A stretch of 64,000 nt of DNA from Microvirga vignae (GTDB lineage Bacteria > Pseudomonadota > Alphaproteobacteria > Rhizobiales > Beijerinckiaceae): the NCBI RefSeq assembly GCF_001017175.1, contig NZ_LCYG01000045.1, positions 40,625-104,624 on the forward strand, given 5' to 3'. Positions within the stretch are counted from its first letter, which is position 1, and each line of letters starts with the position of its first letter. Below are positions 37,667 to 46,546 of this stretch, one piece after another. The notes under the pieces are model-generated. The model saw only the letters and a list, made by a program, of their open reading frames with translations, had not been told where the DNA came from and did not search any database. A program made the position numbers and the translations under genes.

Positions 37667-39166
37667 CTAGGTGTTAGATTTTTCGGCGGCGTCGAGGGCA
37701 GCTGCGAGGCGCTTTTCCTCTCCATAGTAGCGCGCGCGATCCCAGAAGCGCGGGCGACCGACACCCGTCGAGCGGTGTTGTCCGATGATGTTTCCCTTGG
37801 CATCTTCGCCGAGGATTTCATAGGTGAAAAGATCCTGGGTGATGATGACATCGCCCTCGAGGCCGAGAACTTCGGTGATATGCGTAATGCGACGAGAACC
37901 GTCACGCAGGCGGGCTGCCTGAACAATCACGTCAACGGAAGAAACGATCATCTCACGGATCGTCTTTGAGGGCAGGCTGTATCCGCCCATCGTGATCATG
38001 GACTCGATACGGGACACCGCCTCTCGAGGGGAGTTGGCGTGAAGGGTTCCCATGGATCCATCGTGGCCTGTGTTCATCGCCTGAAGAAGATCGAATGCCT
38101 CGGGGCCGCGAACCTCGCCGACGATGATGCGCTCAGGGCGCATACGCAGACAGTTCTTCACGAGATCACGCATGGTGATCTGGCCTTCGCCTTCAATATT
38201 CGGCGGGCGTGTTTCCAGGCGCACGATGTGAGGCTGCTGCAATTGAAGCTCCGCGGCGTCCTCGCAGGTCACGATGCGCTCGCCGGGCTCAATATAGCGG
38301 GTGAGGCAGTTCAGCAGCGTCGTTTTGCCGGAGCCCGTACCTCCGGAAACAATCACATTGCAGCGGACACGTCCGATGATCTCAAGGATCTGCGCACCTT
38401 CGGGAGTGATCGAGCCAAACTTGACGAGCTGATCGAGAGTGAGCTTGTCCTTCTTGAATTTGCGGATTGTGAGGGTTGGTCCATCGATGGCGAGCGGCGG
38501 AGCAATCACGTTGACGCGTGAGCCATCCGGTAGGCGCGCGTCGCAGATGGGGCTGGATTCATCGACGCGGCGTCCAACCTGGCTGACGATACGCTGGCAG
38601 ATATGCAGGAGCTGTGCATTGTCGCGGAACTGGATATCCGTCTTCTGAACCTTGCCGCCGACCTCGATGTAGACCGTATCAGCGCCGTTGACCATGATGT
38701 CGGCGATATCGTCCCGGGCCAGAAGGGGCTCGAGGGGGCCATAACCCAGAACGTCGTTGCAGATGTCCTGAAGCAGTTCATCCTGCTCGGCAATCGACAT
38801 GACGAGCTTCTTGGCGGTCACGATGTCCTTGACGATCTCACCGATCGCCTCACGTGCGTCCCCGAGCTCCATCTTACCCAGCTGGGCGACATCGATGGCT
38901 TCGATCAGTGCCGCAAAAACCTGGGCTTTCAGGCCGTAATACTCGTCAGTCTTTCGGCTGCCTTGCGAGCGCGGCTCTGACCGTTCCAACAGATTTTGGG
39001 TCGGAGGAACTGTTGCGGATGAGATGCGAGAATGGGGCTGGGTCGGATGGGCCGGTTTGGATGTGCCGGGGGACATGACCTGGGACGGCCGGTCAGTCTG
39101 CAATCCGGGGGGGAGGGCATGGGGCTGTTTGATCCCCTCGTTCTGCAAACTTCTCCTGCCGAACAT
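37667..39166 (-). CDS. tadA: Tad pilus assembly ATPase TadA/CpaF
   Basis: A 499-residue secretion ATPase that powers pilus assembly at the cytoplasmic face. Walker A is [14 protein letters not shown], the Asp-box and Walker B region is [19 protein letters not shown], and the His-box lies in [17 protein letters not shown]. The first ~80 residues are a Pro/Ser-rich low-complexity tail of low conservation. It is the first gene of tadA-tadB-tadC. A predicted promoter and a Tad-box module lie 70-155 bases upstream. Confidence 0.96.
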   Translation of the reverse strand: MFGRRSLQNEGIKQPHALPPGLQTDRPSQVMSPGTSKPAHPTQPHSRISSATVPPTQNLLERSEPRSQGSRKTDEYYGLKAQVFAALIEAIDVAQLGKMELGDAREAIGEIVKDIVTAKKLVMSIAEQDELLQDICNDVLGYGPLEPLLARDDIADIMVNGADTVYIEVGGKVQKTDIQFRDNAQLLHICQRIVSQVGRRVDESSPICDARLPDGSRVNVIAPPLAIDGPTLTIRKFKKDKLTLDQLVKFGSITPEGAQILEIIGRVRCNVIVSGGTGSGKTTLLNCLTRYIEPGERIVTCEDAAELQLQQPHIVRLETRPPNIEGEGQITMRDLVKNCLRMRPERIIVGEVRGPEAFDLLQAMNTGHDGSMGTLHANSPREAVSRIESMITMGGYSLPSKTIREMIVSSVDVIVQAARLRDGSRRITHITEVLGLEGDVIITQDLFTYEILGEDAKGNIIGQHRSTGVGRPRFWDRARYYGEEKRLAAALDAAEKSNT

Positions 39167-39237
39167 GCTGCAAGCCCCGCTTTGTTTTTGGGCCCTCCAA
39201 CCTGCCCATCAGGTTGGCTGCCACAATTCGTTAGTGT

Positions 39238-39321
39238 TTATTAGAGCCTGGCTACCGTTAGGGTCTATTCAGCCTCATGGTCTAGGACTAGCCGAGACAG
39301 GCCCTCGGCCAAATGGTCTAA
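39238..39321 (-). promoter_or_regulatory. Tad-box module A with predicted promoter for tadA
   Basis: Read leftward: a distal box TTAGACCATTTGGCCGA begins at 39321, then, 36 bases on, CTAGACCAT begins at 39285 and runs into GGCTGAATAGACC. TAGACC (39267-39262) can serve as -35; after 18 bases TAATAA (39243-39238) fits a -10. Transcription would begin near 39231. The same arrangement with the same spacings occurs before flp. Confidence 0.6.
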
Positions 39322-39357
39322 TTGATTTACTGGCGCAGGAAATGGTTTGAAAAAAGG

Positions 39358-39840
39358 ATGCCAGATGACCGGACATTCTTCATGCAACGCCGTTCTCTTC
39401 AATTGATTGCTACGGTTCTCCTGTTGGGGAGCTCTGCCTTTTCACAACAAGGCAAGGCGGATGAGGCGGTCGTCCAAGTGCCTCCGGGCTCATCTATCTC
39501 CCGCCTCAAGGTCACCCGGGATCAGACCACTCTTCCGATGGTTTTGGATTTCGCCAAGATCCTGACCTTCGACCAGCCCGCACGGACTATCATCATCGGC
39601 AATCCTGGGATCGTTGACGGTACCCTGAGCGATGAAACCAGTATCGTGCTCACCGGAAAGGCGGTGGGGTCCACGAACATGATCGTTCTGGGTGAGGGTG
39701 GTCGGGAGATCGCCAATTTACGCGTGAACGTGTCCACCAACGCGCGACAGGTGACCATGGTCGATCATGGCGGCGTACAACAGACTTATTCCTGCGCCGA
39801 TACCTGCCGGCCGATCGGAAAGGCTGATCCTGCAAAATAA
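39358..39840 (+). CDS. Stand-alone secretin N-domain protein (pilus assembly)
   Basis: About 160 residues with a signal peptide and one domain that resembles the N-terminal domain of the CpaC secretin: LTFDQPARTIIIGNPGIVDGTL and VLTGKAVGSTNMIVLGEGGREI compare with CpaC stretches such as GRVVVGNPDIATAVPL. This is the pilus-assembly N-terminal (T2SS/T3SS pil_N) fold. A C-terminal SCADTCR offers a cysteine pair. It is divergent from tadA, and should act in the periplasm, perhaps by binding or stabilising the secretin. ATGs at 39358 and 39382 are both possible starts. Confidence 0.8.
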   Translation: MPDDRTFFMQRRSLQLIATVLLLGSSAFSQQGKADEAVVQVPPGSSISRLKVTRDQTTLPMVLDFAKILTFDQPARTIIIGNPGIVDGTLSDETSIVLTGKAVGSTNMIVLGEGGREIANLRVNVSTNARQVTMVDHGGVQQTYSCADTCRPIGKADPAK

Positions 39841-39901
39841 GGAATGATCTGCCTCTCAAAGCACAAGCGGGACCATCTTGGTCCACACTCATGCCTATCA
39901 T

Positions 39902-40318
39902 TCACGCTGCTTTAGGGAAGCGACGGGTGAGCGACATAGTGAATGTGTCACTCACGAAAGCAGGCACAACGGGCCTGAAGATCACATCGGCTTTTACGGA
40001 TCGAAAACCCGTATCCTCAGTAACCGTGACCTTCGGGATCTCATCCGGATACTGACTCGGGTCTGTGGTCACGAGCGTCGGGAAATCTTTCATGATCTCC
40101 GCGACCAGCTGCTCATTACTAGTGTTGAAAACCAAGCTTTTTCGGGCCGCCCGATCCATCGCATTCGACACCTTGTTGTAGAGATAGAATGCGCGGCCAA
40201 AGTCGATGGCTATCAAGGATCCTGCAATCAGGAGCAGACCGATGAATGCGAATTCGACGGCAACCGATCCCTTCTCGCAAGAGCCCAGACGTCTGAACGT
40301 GCGGGCGATCCTTCTCAT
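39902..40318 (-). CDS. TadE-family minor pilin
   Basis: A 138-residue protein with the TadE pattern: basic N-terminus, CEKGSVAVEFAFIGLLLIAG with the glutamate five residues after the presumed cleavage glycine, then FGRAFYLYNKVSNAMDRAARK. Such pseudopilins are cleaved by the CpaA-type peptidase and join or prime the Flp pilus. Its start overlaps the end of the next TadE-like gene by 4 bases. It is the last gene of the flp unit. Confidence 0.85.
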   Translation of the reverse strand: MRRIARTFRRLGSCEKGSVAVEFAFIGLLLIAGSLIAIDFGRAFYLYNKVSNAMDRAARKSLVFNTSNEQLVAEIMKDFPTLVTTDPSQYPDEIPKVTVTEDTGFRSVKADVIFRPVVPAFVSDTFTMSLTRRFPKAA

Positions 40319-40863
40319 CGAACCTGTACCCTGATCTGAGGTTCGAATGAGAAATCCAACAATAGCATGTTCGAGGACCTGCTCTGGGCCCGGAGCGAGT
40401 AGAAGGCGAGGGTTGGCTTAGAGCCTGTACATATTGTCGAACAGGCGACATGGGGGCCCTCGATCGCATTGGGGCATACGCAATAGCGAGAGGCGCCGAC
40501 GATAAGGGGCGGCTTCTCTTTCACCGGAACTGTGCTGCCGACAGCAAAGTTTCCCGAGGCTGCCATGATGTTGAGGACATTGACGACCTCCTCGGCGGCA
40601 GGACTTGTGGATTTATCCAGCATGGCTTGCTGAGCGCCGGCTCTGAGAACTTGATCGATCGCCATGCGTTGGTGCGCGAGAACCGCCAGATCTGCGACGG
40701 AAAGAGAACCGAGCAGAATGATCGGCGCAAAAAGTGCGAACTCAAGCGCCGAGACTCCAGTCTGATCGCGCAGAAACCTGCTCCATGCAGCCCTGGACCG
40801 ACAAAGGCCCAGTGCCGAGAGGGCTGTTCTGATTATCTTGAATGGGGCAAGATCCCGCTGCAC
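40315..40863 (-). CDS. TadE/TadF-like minor pilin
   Basis: A 182-residue protein with DQTGVSALEFALFAPIILLGSL near residue 35: the pseudopilin signature G-x-x-x-x-E and one hydrophobic helix, followed by DQVLRAGAQQAML. The outer part has several cysteines (RYCVCPN, HVACSTIC), so disulfides are likely. It lies 14 bases after tadZ and overlaps the following TadE gene. It may correspond to TadF. Confidence 0.82.
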   Translation of the reverse strand: MQRDLAPFKIIRTALSALGLCRSRAAWSRFLRDQTGVSALEFALFAPIILLGSLSVADLAVLAHQRMAIDQVLRAGAQQAMLDKSTSPAAEEVVNVLNIMAASGNFAVGSTVPVKEKPPLIVGASRYCVCPNAIEGPHVACSTICTGSKPTLAFYSLRAQSRSSNMLLLDFSFEPQIRVQVR

Positions 40864-40877
40864 GGCCGTGACCTCGC

Positions 40878-42221
40878 TTACTTCCTCACCGAGCCGGAGC
40901 CGCGCTTCATCATGCCGAGCAGAGATCCCAGGCGGAGCGCCTTCTTTTGCGAGCGCTTTGCATCCTTTCGACCGGTCAGGATATCAGCGATCTCCCCGAA
41001 AGACTTGGGTGCTGCTCCCTTGCTGGAGACTTCAGCGATCATCTGTCCTTTGTTGGCGGCCGTTCCAAACAGCTGGGCTTCGAAACCAATGCAGGTAATC
41101 GGCTCAAGCTGAACGGCTTTGGCGAATTCCTTAGGCTTGATCTCGGGCCTCTTCGGCATGCCGACTTGGTTCAGGACCAGCTTGGGTGGAGGATCATGAG
41201 GGCGCACTTGCCGTAGAACATTGATCATGTTCTTCGCGTTGCGCAGGTTGGCGAGATCCGGCGCGGCCGTGATGACGATCTCATCTGCTGCAACCAGCAC
41301 ATTCCTGGCCCAGGAGGTCCACATATGCGGCAGGTCCAGAACCGTGAAGGGAATGCTCGATTGTGCAACGTCGATCAGTGGCTCGATTGCGTTCTCGTGG
41401 AGATCATAGGGCTTCTCGAGATCCGTCGGAGCGGAGAGGAGATTCAAATGGTCGCCGCACTGGGTCAGAAGGCGGTCCAGAAGTACGTCGTCGAGGCGAC
41501 CAGTGTCCTGGATCGCTTCCGAGATACCCGGTCCGGTATCAAGGTTGAAATCGAGGCTGGCGGTCCCGAAGGGGAGATCCAGATCGGCGATCATCACGTC
41601 GGAGCCGAGCTGGCGGGCGATTGTCCAGGCGACATTGTGAGCGAGGGTCGACGAGCCGACACCGCCCTTGGCGCCAACGAAGGCATAGGTCTGGCCGAGC
41701 TTGCTTGATCTGTTCTCGCCATAGATACTGGAGATCGATGCGATCAGCGAGACAGGATTCACCGGTGCAAGGAGATATTCGCTGACGCCTCGCTTGATGA
41801 GCTCACGGTAGAGCACGATGTCGTTGGCGTGGCCGATCGCCAGGACGCGTGTCCCCGGATCGCAGACTTCGGCAAGACGGTCGAGATCGGCAATATAAAG
41901 ATTCCCTTCCGAACGGCTCTCGATGATGACGAGGTTCGGAGTTGACGTCTGGCGATAATGCTCGACGGCGGCGGACACGCCGCCCATATGCACATCTACG
42001 CGTGTGCGTGACATCAAGCGATCACGGGCTGCATTCTCGATAACGCTTGCCACATCCGGACTATCGCAAAACGCGTCGATGTTGATGCGTGGGATGCGCG
42101 CAGATTCGCGGGCGCGGGCAATGTCTTCCAAAGTGCTCGTTGACGGTGCCGTTTGGTCAAAATCCTGCCGGGTCGCCCTGCGGGGAAGGTCGTCTGCCAT
42201 GTCGAAGGTCATGTCCGTCAT
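40878..42221 (-). CDS. cpaE: Tad pilus localisation protein TadZ/CpaE
   Basis: A 447-residue MinD/ParA-like protein. An N-terminal receiver-like domain (residues ~50-170) is followed by an ATPase domain with the altered Walker A GAKGGVGSSTLAHN, in which the second lysine position of MinD is serine, as is usual in CpaE. MIADLDLPFGTASLDF and FTVLDLPHMWTSW are further family regions. It places the pilus machine in the cell. It lies between cpaB and the minor pilin genes. Confidence 0.93.
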   Translation of the reverse strand: MTDMTFDMADDLPRRATRQDFDQTAPSTSTLEDIARARESARIPRINIDAFCDSPDVASVIENAARDRLMSRTRVDVHMGGVSAAVEHYRQTSTPNLVIIESRSEGNLYIADLDRLAEVCDPGTRVLAIGHANDIVLYRELIKRGVSEYLLAPVNPVSLIASISSIYGENRSSKLGQTYAFVGAKGGVGSSTLAHNVAWTIARQLGSDVMIADLDLPFGTASLDFNLDTGPGISEAIQDTGRLDDVLLDRLLTQCGDHLNLLSAPTDLEKPYDLHENAIEPLIDVAQSSIPFTVLDLPHMWTSWARNVLVAADEIVITAAPDLANLRNAKNMINVLRQVRPHDPPPKLVLNQVGMPKRPEIKPKEFAKAVQLEPITCIGFEAQLFGTAANKGQMIAEVSSKGAAPKSFGEIADILTGRKDAKRSQKKALRLGSLLGMMKRGSGSVRK

Positions 42222-42253
42222 CTGAATGAGCGATCCTGCTGTAGGTTCGCGTG

Positions 42254-43015
42254 TTAGAACTTCACGACTTCGCTTTGGCCCGCCCGCAGGATCCGCACGG
42301 ACACGCTCTCCGAAGGAAGTAGAGGCTCGTCGTCATTATCGGCAGCCGAACGTAGCGAAAGGGAGAGAATGCCCGCCGCTTGGGCAGCCGCGATGGCTTC
42401 GGCCTGAGATGGGCCGAGCTCGAGGGTCGCCGTTTTGCCGACGGCAACAGGCTGTCCCTTGGCTTCCTCGATCTTCTGGTCGACCGCCAGAACGCGGATG
42501 TTGGTGAGGATCGTGCGGCTGAGATTGTCGGTTTGACCTTGTCCGGGACGCGCGACGGTTTGGATCACGTCCACACGGTCATTTGGCAGGATGAACCCAC
42601 CTGCCGTGCTTTCCACTGAGATGCGAATGGCGACTGCGCGTTTGCCCGGTGCGAGGATGGAGGCGAGCAGGCTCGAGTTACGGGAGAGCTTCTCTTCGCG
42701 GATCGGCTCGCCGGAGACGAACTGGCTACGCACCATGATGCCCGTCAAAACCTTGATGGCCTCCGGTTGCGCGGGGCGGGTGATGAAACCGGAGCTGACC
42801 GCATCGGCAGGCCAGGGCTGCCACCGAAGGCTTTTGTCGTTCAGGTATTGCCCCTGACCCAGCTCGGCCGATGCAACCAGAACATCGATCATCGCGGCCT
42901 GAGGCGCGGGAGCGGGAGCCGTCGTGACGGCAACACCTGGTCTCATCGACAATGCAAGCCAGCCGGCAAGGCTGCCGGCTGTGATAGCGATGACGAGAAT
43001 GACAATACGCAGCAT
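42254..43015 (-). CDS. cpaB: Flp pilus assembly protein CpaB/RcpC
   Basis: A 253-residue protein with an N-terminal membrane helix, a proline/alanine linker and an SAF-type domain: IDVLVASAELGQGQYLNDKSLRWQPWP, then EPIREEKL, IRISVESTAGGFILPNDRVDVI and VLAVDQKIEE. CpaB is a periplasmic partner of the secretin. The ATG at 43015 is used; the frame extends to a TTG at 43021. It is followed by cpaE after 32 bases. Confidence 0.92.
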   Translation of the reverse strand: MLRIVILVIAITAGSLAGWLALSMRPGVAVTTAPAPAPQAAMIDVLVASAELGQGQYLNDKSLRWQPWPADAVSSGFITRPAQPEAIKVLTGIMVRSQFVSGEPIREEKLSRNSSLLASILAPGKRAVAIRISVESTAGGFILPNDRVDVIQTVARPGQGQTDNLSRTILTNIRVLAVDQKIEEAKGQPVAVGKTATLELGPSQAEAIAAAQAAGILSLSLRSAADNDDEPLLPSESVSVRILRAGQSEVVKF

Positions 43016-43076
43016 GATCAAAGACCCTGACGAATGAGAAAGAGCGCTTTCAGGCCTGCCATGGTGATGACCCGTC

Positions 43077-43592
43077 TCATGACAGCACCGTCATCCAAGG
43101 CGTATTCGGAAACATGAAAAGAGCTGCTGCTGCGATCGCAATTCCATAGGGAACGCCAGACTCTCGCGAATGCAGCTGAACGATCCAGGGCACGCCCGTG
43201 CAGAAAGCCGGAAGCGGCAATGAACGAAATTTCAGGAGGAGCAGGCTCAGCACACCGCCAAAAACGGCTATGTAAAGGACATAAGGCAGAGCCTGCTCTG
43301 CGCCGAGCCACAGCACCATCACCGCGATGAGCTTGGCATCGCCGCCGCCGATCCATCCCAAGCCGAAGACAGCAAACATGCCGGCCAAGACGGCTAATGC
43401 AACCGCTGCACTCCACCCGATCTCGACCGCTCCAAAGCCGGCAAGCGGTGCCAAGGCAGCATAGATGGCGAGAAGGAAGAGAACCAGCTCATTGCGGATC
43501 TTCATCGTGGCCAGATCCATGAGGCCCGCCCAGATCGTCCCTGCAGCGAAGCAGATGCTTGCAGTGAGCGCTGCTACAGCGGAGATCGTCAT
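43077..43592 (-). CDS. cpaA: Prepilin peptidase CpaA/TadV
   Basis: A 171-residue A24-family aspartic protease with about six membrane helices. The two catalytic aspartates are visible: GLMDLATMKIRNEL near residue 26 and GWIGGGDAKLIAVM near residue 86. It cleaves the Flp pilin and the TadE-like pseudopilins after a glycine. It lies 110 bases after flp and 61 bases before cpaB. Confidence 0.94.
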   Translation of the reverse strand: MTISAVAALTASICFAAGTIWAGLMDLATMKIRNELVLFLLAIYAALAPLAGFGAVEIGWSAAVALAVLAGMFAVFGLGWIGGGDAKLIAVMVLWLGAEQALPYVLYIAVFGGVLSLLLLKFRSLPLPAFCTGVPWIVQLHSRESGVPYGIAIAAAALFMFPNTPWMTVLS

Positions 43593-43702
43593 TCCGGCCC
43601 CTTGGAAGTTCGTATCGCAATGAACGTGGAGAATTCAATGAAAGGAGCGGAGGGGGCTCCCCTCCGCTATGTTCAAGACGTGAGCTTGCCCAAGTCTACG
43701 AC

Positions 43703-43888
43703 TTATGGGTTTGCGGTGTTGGCTGCCGTCAGCTTCGTCGCAATCTTATCGAAGCTGATATCCAGCTGGGTGCCAACCACGCTCACGGCTCCGATAATGA
43801 CGACTGCGATCAGGGCGGCGATGAGGCCGTATTCGATAGCGGTGGCGCCGGACTCGTCCTTCAGGAAGCGCGTAACGAGAGACTTCAT
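43703..43888 (-). CDS. flp: Flp major pilin
   Basis: A 61-residue type IVb pilin. A short basic leader ending DESG is followed by ATAIEYGLIAALIAVVII, the Flp signature with the Glu-Tyr pair; cleavage is expected after the glycine by CpaA. The frame extends to 43948, but the ATG at 43888 with GAGGAA upstream is clearly the start. As the first gene of its unit it should be the most strongly expressed. Confidence 0.96.
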   Translation of the reverse strand: MKSLVTRFLKDESGATAIEYGLIAALIAVVIIGAVSVVGTQLDISFDKIATKLTAANTANP

Positions 43889-43970
43889 AGTTTTTGTTCC
43901 TCGGTTTGGTACACTGGTCTGTCGCATGCTTGATGCGACCCCCCACAAGCCCTCGCGGCTGTGTTAAAGA

Positions 43971-44054
43971 TATTTAAGGAACTTTTTGTAGGCAGGTCTA
44001 TTCAGCCTGATGGCCTAGAGCTTCCAAGAGCCTGAATTCGGCCAAACGGCCTAG
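43971..44054 (-). promoter_or_regulatory. Tad-box module B with predicted promoter for flp
   Basis: Read leftward: CTAGGCCGTTTGGCCGA begins at 44054; 36 bases on CTAGGCCAT begins at 44018 and runs into CAGGCTGAATAGACC. TAGACC (44000-43995) fits a -35 and, after 18 bases, TAAATA (43976-43971) a -10, with a start near 43964 and flp at 43888. Order, orientation and both spacings equal those before tadA. Confidence 0.6.
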
Positions 44055-44227
44055 TGAGGAGAGGCTGTTATGTCAGGATTGAAGAAGAGATCTTTTGGAG
44101 GTCCGTCAACAACACTCTGCCGGACGTCAGCGAGAGCTGCCTGGTGGCAGTAAGGTCTTTCTCGCGAGTTCCATTCGTCCAAATGGTCGAGGGCGACTGT
44201 GTTTTAGAAGCTGACCTCAGTGCCGGA
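44055..44227. other. Intergenic, with one degenerate Tad-box
   Basis: No convincing gene. TCCAAATGGTCGA at 44178-44190 resembles the distal box GGCCAAATGGTCTA of module A with mismatches and may be a further upstream site for flp. Confidence 0.35.
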
Positions 44228-44740
44228 TCAGCGTTGTTTTGAGCGTGCGACGTTATCCCTCAGGAGGTCCAGGTTGTTGTTGATCGTGGCACTCGCGGGA
44301 TCGAGTTCGTGGGCTTTGAGGAAATTGCTGCGGGCCTTCACAACATCGCCGCGTAAAAGATAGGAGTAGCCGATGTTGTTGTAATACTCGGCCCGGTCTC
44401 CGATCAGGCGGCCGGCCTCCCGATACGCTCTGTCGGCGAGGTCGAAACGACGCACCCGATCGTAAGAGGCGGCAAGGCCCAGCCAAGCCTCGCCGTTGTT
44501 CGGCTGAACCTCCACCGTGCGTTCATAATAGCGCGCGGCATGCCCATAATTCCCAGCTGCGAATTGGACCTTCGCAACCTTGAACACCTCGTTGTCAGGA
44601 TATTCCTCGACGGAGGAGGGGAGCTCGAGCTCGGCGGTACTATTGCCGAAGCTCGAAAGGCCGGTGCTGTTGCAGGCGGCTAACAAGGGAAGTGCACACG
44701 CGAGCAGTGCTGATGCCAGCTTACGTTCGAGTGTCCCCAT
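44228..44740 (-). CDS. tadD: Tad pilotin lipoprotein TadD (TPR)
   Basis: A 170-residue lipoprotein: signal peptide ending PLLAAC (lipobox, acylated cysteine near residue 23), then tetratricopeptide repeats from about residue 60 onward, for example HAARYYERTVEVQPNNGEAW and EYYNNIGYSYLLRGDVVKA. TadD proteins help the secretin form in the outer membrane. The frame extends to 44785, but the ATG at 44740 fits the signal peptide and has TGGGGG upstream. It is divergent from the secretin gene cpaC. Confidence 0.9.
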   Translation of the reverse strand: MGTLERKLASALLACALPLLAACNSTGLSSFGNSTAELELPSSVEEYPDNEVFKVAKVQFAAGNYGHAARYYERTVEVQPNNGEAWLGLAASYDRVRRFDLADRAYREAGRLIGDRAEYYNNIGYSYLLRGDVVKARSNFLKAHELDPASATINNNLDLLRDNVARSKQR

Positions 44741-44877
44741 TGCAGCCCCCACGCATCTTTTCCCCGCACTGGATGTGCGATTCACTTAAGGGTGTAGCAA
44801 TGGATCAGTGGCGCTCGCAAGCCCGGACGCATGGCTTATGCTCTCAGTGGGCATGCGCGATTAATCTGAGATTATGA

Positions 44878-44982
44878 CTAGGCCAGACGGCCTAGACCGC
44901 CGGTTCTTTACGGCCCTTTAACCATGCATGCCTCCAAGTATTGGCGTTCTAGGCCATCTGATCGGCTGGACGTGTGGTCCAG
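44878..44982 (+). promoter_or_regulatory. Tad-box region C between tadD and cpaC
   Basis: A perfect palindrome, CTAGGCC-AGAC-GGCCTAG (44878-44895), and CTAGGCCATC (44949-44958) lie 71 bases apart, close to twice the 36-base spacing of modules A and B. Then CTGGAC-GTGTG-GTCCAG (44966-44982) forms another palindrome. The second box points toward cpaC at 45011. Confidence 0.5.
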
Positions 44983-45010
44983 AGGAGAATGAGAGCGGCA
45001 AAATAGAACA

Positions 45011-46546
45011 ATGTATCGTTTACCAGGGGCGGTTTCAGTGATGCGAGCAACGTTTGATCCGGCGCGCTGCCGTGCTGCGCTGAGCAAGATCGCGCCTGTT
45101 CTCGCAATGGCCGCCCTCCTGTCTGCCTTTGTCGGAGTGCTGCCATCGGCTCAGGCCCAGGAGAGACTCCTGCGTTTCAACAAGGGACGCGCCATTGGCG
45201 ATATCAATGTGGCCCAGGGCCAGTTCCTGACGGCCAGGACCGCTGCGGATGTCGGGCGCGTGGTCGTCGGCAATCCTGATATCGCAACGGCCGTTCCTCT
45301 CACCGCGCGCTCTTTCTACGTTCTGGGCAAGGCAGACGGGCGGACCAATGTCGCGGTTTACGGAGCCGACGACGAACTGTTGGGAACGGTCAATGTGGAA
45401 GTTGGCGCCGATACGCCTGATCTCGCTGCTACCATCCAGGAAACCATCCCCCAAGCCAACATCAGGACGGAAACCGTCAACGGGCGTCTTCGCCTGAGCG
45501 GCACGGTGCCGGACGGGATCGCACTGCGCAAGGCTCTGGAAATCGCAGAGCAATACGGCGGCTCGGACGGCATCATCAATGCTCTGCGTGTCACAGGCGG
45601 TCAGCAGGTCATGCTGGAAGTCCGCTTCATCGAGGCGAACCGTAGTGCCGGTCGCGAACTCGGCATCAGCTGGCATGTCCGTAGCGGGTCTCGCGACGTC
45701 AGGACGGGGGGCTTCAGGCCCCGCGGTAACGAGGAGATTGAGGATGGTATCGTCCGCTTCAACTCGCTCCTGCCTAGTGGCAGCACGCCCTTCGGTACGG
45801 TGCTAGCCAATGTCCTCGGAGGAGGCGTGAGCGCGGATGTTCTCGTGCAGGCTCTCGAAGAGAAGGGATTGGCACGTCGCCTCGCCGAGCCGAACCTGGT
45901 TGCTCTTTCCGGGGAGAAGGCGAGCTTCCTGGCTGGTGGCGAAATTCCCATTCCTGTTGCGTCCGACGATAACCAAGTGACCGTCACCTACAAGGAATTC
46001 GGTGTTCGCCTGAACTTCACACCCACTGTACTTGAGAATGGAATCATCAATCTCAAGCTGGAGCCTGAGGTTAGTCAGGTTGATGAAACGATCCGCGTCA
46101 GCACGGGCTCGATTTCCATTCCAGGTTTCATCACACGGCGTGCCAGCACCTCGATCGAGATCCGTGATGGCCAGAGCTTTGCGATGGCGGGCCTGCTGCA
46201 GAGTGTTCACTCGAAGAGCCGCGAGCAGATTCCGTGGCTCGGGCAATTACCCGTCATCGGTACGCTGTTCAGCTCTTCAGCCTTCGAAGAGCAGGAGACG
46301 GATCTCGTCATCATCGTGACTCCACGTCTCGTGAAGCCGGGCAAGCCAGGGCAACCGCTTCGCACACCACTCGATTCAGCAAAGCCCAGCAATGATCTCG
46401 AGTTCTTCCTTCTCGGCTCGCTCGAAGTCGATAGCGACATGCAGAAGCGCTTCGCTGAAGGAACGGGCGTGATCGGACCGTACGGACACATCGTCGAGCT
46501 GAAGCCAGGAAAGCGCAATGCCGTCAAAAAAGTCGTCAAGCAGTAA
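45011..46546 (+). CDS. cpaC: Tad/Flp pilus secretin CpaC/RcpA
   Basis: A 511-residue outer-membrane secretin. A signal peptide ends SAQAQ near residue 50; next come an N-terminal pilus-assembly domain and a BON-like domain (RTETVNGRLRLSGTVPDG), then the secretin core (VMLEVRFIEANRSAGRELGI, VLVQALEEKGLARRLAEPNL, FLAGGEIPIPV, IVTPRLVKP). It forms the outer-membrane ring for pilus exit. The start is ATG 45011 or ATG 45041; neither has a strong ribosome-binding site. A 5-codon frame with AGAGGAG lies just upstream. The end overlaps the following lipoprotein gene by 29 bases. Confidence 0.95.
   Translation: MYRLPGAVSVMRATFDPARCRAALSKIAPVLAMAALLSAFVGVLPSAQAQERLLRFNKGRAIGDINVAQGQFLTARTAADVGRVVVGNPDIATAVPLTARSFYVLGKADGRTNVAVYGADDELLGTVNVEVGADTPDLAATIQETIPQANIRTETVNGRLRLSGTVPDGIALRKALEIAEQYGGSDGIINALRVTGGQQVMLEVRFIEANRSAGRELGISWHVRSGSRDVRTGGFRPRGNEEIEDGIVRFNSLLPSGSTPFGTVLANVLGGGVSADVLVQALEEKGLARRLAEPNLVALSGEKASFLAGGEIPIPVASDDNQVTVTYKEFGVRLNFTPTVLENGIINLKLEPEVSQVDETIRVSTGSISIPGFITRRASTSIEIRDGQSFAMAGLLQSVHSKSREQIPWLGQLPVIGTLFSSSAFEEQETDLVIIVTPRLVKPGKPGQPLRTPLDSAKPSNDLEFFLLGSLEVDSDMQKRFAEGTGVIGPYGHIVELKPGKRNAVKKVVKQ

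Noticed and set aside
44054..44242. 62-residue plus-strand frame between flp and tadD
   Set aside because: Begins in the Tad-box module, overlaps tadD, and shows no protein family or ribosome-binding site.
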